A stretch of 64,000 bases of DNA from Noviherbaspirillum cavernae (GTDB lineage Bacteria > Pseudomonadota > Gammaproteobacteria > Burkholderiales > Burkholderiaceae_D), in NCBI RefSeq assembly GCF_003590875.1, contig NZ_QYUN01000002.1:3038001-3102000 (forward strand), given 5' to 3'. The notes under the pieces were generated by a model. The model had not been told where the DNA came from. It did not search any database and saw only the letters and a list, made by a program, of their open reading frames with translations. A program made the position numbers and the translations under genes. This document shows positions 62,445 through 64,000 of this stretch, in pieces (position 1 is the stretch's first letter; every line of letters begins with the position of its first letter).

Positions 62445-63491
62445 TCAGGCCTTGCGCAATCGATTCTTCCGGCGTGAATCGCCAAGCGGACGCGTAAACA
62501 GCCACGTCGCCAGCATGGCTGGCTGGACCCGGCCTGTCTGGTCGACGATAGCGCGCTCGGAAATGTGAATGCGGCCAAGCGGGCGGGCATGGTTGAATCG
62601 CTTGTTGACGGCATTCAGGCAGGCATCGCTGCTGAACAGATATCGATAGCCCGCCGACAGGCATCCTGCGATCACGCTGTCGGAATAAGCGCCTTGCGGG
62701 AAGGACATCGCCTCCGCAGGCCGGCCATCCAAATGGGCGGCGATCGCCTCCTGCGATTTTTCCAGCTCCTCTTCGAGGTTCGCGACCACGGTCAACGGCC
62801 GATGCGTAAAACCGTGCCCGCCGATGCAATGCGACAAGGCGGCCAGGTGCGTCAATTTATCAGCGTCAAGCATCGCGGCAGGAATATCCTCCGCAAGTGC
62901 CATCGCGCCGACGATCGCGGCGCGCACCGGCGGCTCCAACGTGCCGAGTTGCCTGATGATGCTTCTGATATGCAGTTCGTCCATCTCCTGCGAGGGCGGC
63001 GGAGCAAGCCGGATACCGTACGGTGCGAGTGCAGCTTCCACCACTGCACGGCCTTCCGGATGCGTGGCGAGGTAGCTGTACGCATGCGCCTCCCAGAACG
63101 GCAGTCTCATGTTGATTGCGCCGCCGGCGACAAACACCAATCCCGAAATGGAAAACTTCTCCATCAATGGCTGGGCGTACTCGGCCGTGTCCGCCCAGCC
63201 ATTGTCGAAGGTCACCAGCAAGCTGTGCCTGGGCAATGGAGCACCTTCCTTCAATGCGGAAAATACCTGCGCAGGCGAAACGATGCGGTAGTGTCTTCGA
63301 AAGAAGCTCAGGCAATGCGCGAACGAATCCGGTGTCATCGTCCGCTCCGGATCCGCTCCCTGGTAGCGCGGATCGGACGGCGGCAGCACGCGGTGAAACA
63401 TCGCGACCGTCAACTGATTCCGGTTGCGGAAACGATGATAGAGACTCAGCACGCCCAACCGATATGACAGCGCCCCCAGGAGGCGCTTCAT
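62445..63491 (-). CDS. Polysaccharide deacetylase family protein
   Basis: A 348-residue NodB-like (CE4) protein. TFDNGWADTAEYAQPLMEKF holds motif 1, but the usual TFDDG is TFDNG: the Asp that binds the metal or acts as base is replaced by Asn. GGHGFTHRPLTVV (near 225-237) is motif 2 and MSFPQGAYSDSV is a degenerate motif 3. It may act on the exopolysaccharide or be inactive. Its ATG overlaps the flippase stop (63488-63491), so they are coupled. Confidence 0.82.
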   Translation of the reverse strand: MKRLLGALSYRLGVLSLYHRFRNRNQLTVAMFHRVLPPSDPRYQGADPERTMTPDSFAHCLSFFRRHYRIVSPAQVFSALKEGAPLPRHSLLVTFDNGWADTAEYAQPLMEKFSISGLVFVAGGAINMRLPFWEAHAYSYLATHPEGRAVVEAALAPYGIRLAPPPSQEMDELHIRSIIRQLGTLEPPVRAAIVGAMALAEDIPAAMLDADKLTHLAALSHCIGGHGFTHRPLTVVANLEEELEKSQEAIAAHLDGRPAEAMSFPQGAYSDSVIAGCLSAGYRYLFSSDACLNAVNKRFNHARPLGRIHISERAIVDQTGRVQPAMLATWLFTRPLGDSRRKNRLRKA

Positions 63492-64000
63492 GTTTCGGTT
63501 CCACCGGCACTGCGCGAGCGCAATGGCCGAATCATCGCGATCAGATGCGCACCCAATGCGTGCCGTGTCAGCAACATGCCGACCAACCATCCCGATGCCG
63601 CGCCTGCAATCCCTATCGCCAGCGGCAGCCAATGACGCTGGTCCGCGCTGTCCCACATGAACCTGACAAGCAGCGGCACACAGGCACTGCACAAGGTGAC
63701 GAGCGCGCTCTTGCCGCATGCCCGCATCAAATCGGTAAAACGGACCGTGATCGTTTTATGCACGTACCACGAAACAACCGCCAGCGACAGGACTTCCGAC
63801 GCGATGAGAGCGACGGCAACGGCTTGCAAACCGTAGATGGAGGCCAGCAGCACGGCACCGACCCGAAAGGGCTGGACGATGAGCTGGGACACGGTCGCAA
63901 TGCGCACCTGGCCATTGGCCACCATGACCTGGCCGGCAAAGATCGATAGCGAAATGATTGCCCCTTCCGCGCACAGCAATTCAACGAGCGGCACCGAGGC
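63488..64000 (-). CDS. Polysaccharide flippase (partial, N-terminus beyond right edge)
   Basis: The last ~170 residues of a polytopic membrane protein, with about five hydrophobic segments. PLVELLCAEGAIISLSIFAG at its visible start and ATVSQLIVQPFRVGAVLLASIYGLQAVAV fit the PST/MATE-like oligosaccharide flippases (Wzx type). The window edge cuts the N-terminal two-thirds. It would move lipid-linked repeat units of the polysaccharide across the inner membrane. The deacetylase gene is translationally coupled to it. Confidence 0.75.
   Translation of the reverse strand, partial: ASVPLVELLCAEGAIISLSIFAGQVMVANGQVRIATVSQLIVQPFRVGAVLLASIYGLQAVAVALIASEVLSLAVVSWYVHKTITVRFTDLMRACGKSALVTLCSACVPLLVRFMWDSADQRHWLPLAIGIAGAASGWLVGMLLTRHALGAHLIAMIRPLRSRSAGGTET

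Overview
The window looks like the chromosome of a Burkholderiales betaproteobacterium, most likely Oxalobacteraceae (Herbaspirillum/Noviherbaspirillum-like). This rests on high GC, an rpsU-yqeY-dnaG block, a phasin gene with PhaR-type operators, tripartite tricarboxylate transporters with Bug-type binding proteins, assimilatory nitrate genes, and a PEP-CTERM exopolysaccharide locus. The family assignment is inference from gene content; no comparison could be run.

Layout. 1-6.1 kb: dnaG (cut by the left edge), yqeY and rpsU, then a BaiN-type flavoprotein, a YbdK-type carboxylate-amine ligase and a cation/proton antiporter. 6.2-26.3 kb: nitrate assimilation. It holds cobA (siroheme precursor), ybiB, nasA-nirD-nirB, narK, a PP2C-kinase fusion, nrtABC-type ABC transporter genes and nasT. 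A secreted beta-propeller lipoprotein (8.4-10 kb) and a Fic-domain protein behind a hrp-box-like promoter (16.1-17.7 kb) sit inside this block. 26.3-33.3 kb: tsaD, two low-GC orphan genes (one frameshifted), plsY, ybaK, a phasin gene, a LysE exporter, xerD and ogt. 33.4-41.9 kb: tctA/tctB, two Bug binding proteins, an orphan dctP and a sensor kinase/FixJ-type regulator pair. 41.9-51.4 kb: an AEC transporter, queG, tsaE, amiC, a Do-type protease, dedA, mutL, miaA and a tRNA-Met. 51.6-64 kb: a PEP-CTERM protein, DUF2855/TetR, then a surface-polysaccharide locus (ugd, tviB-like, tviC-like, FemAB, prsT, deacetylase, flippase cut by the right edge).

How it works together. The three nitrate transcription units (nirB, nrtA, narK) each carry a -24/-12 sigma-54 promoter with an upstream GCAC-N7-GTGC NtrC-type palindrome, so they look like one nitrogen-limitation regulon. 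The nrtA leader also holds an ANTAR-type hairpin followed by an intrinsic terminator, which fits antitermination by the nearby NasT. NrtABC and NarK import nitrate, NasA reduces it to nitrite, NirBD reduces nitrite to ammonium, and CobA feeds siroheme synthesis for NirB. The least expected element is the putative type III effector with a variant Fic motif. Several dispersed palindromic or MITE-like repeats lie between genes, including two inside the nrt operon and one inside nirB-nirD.
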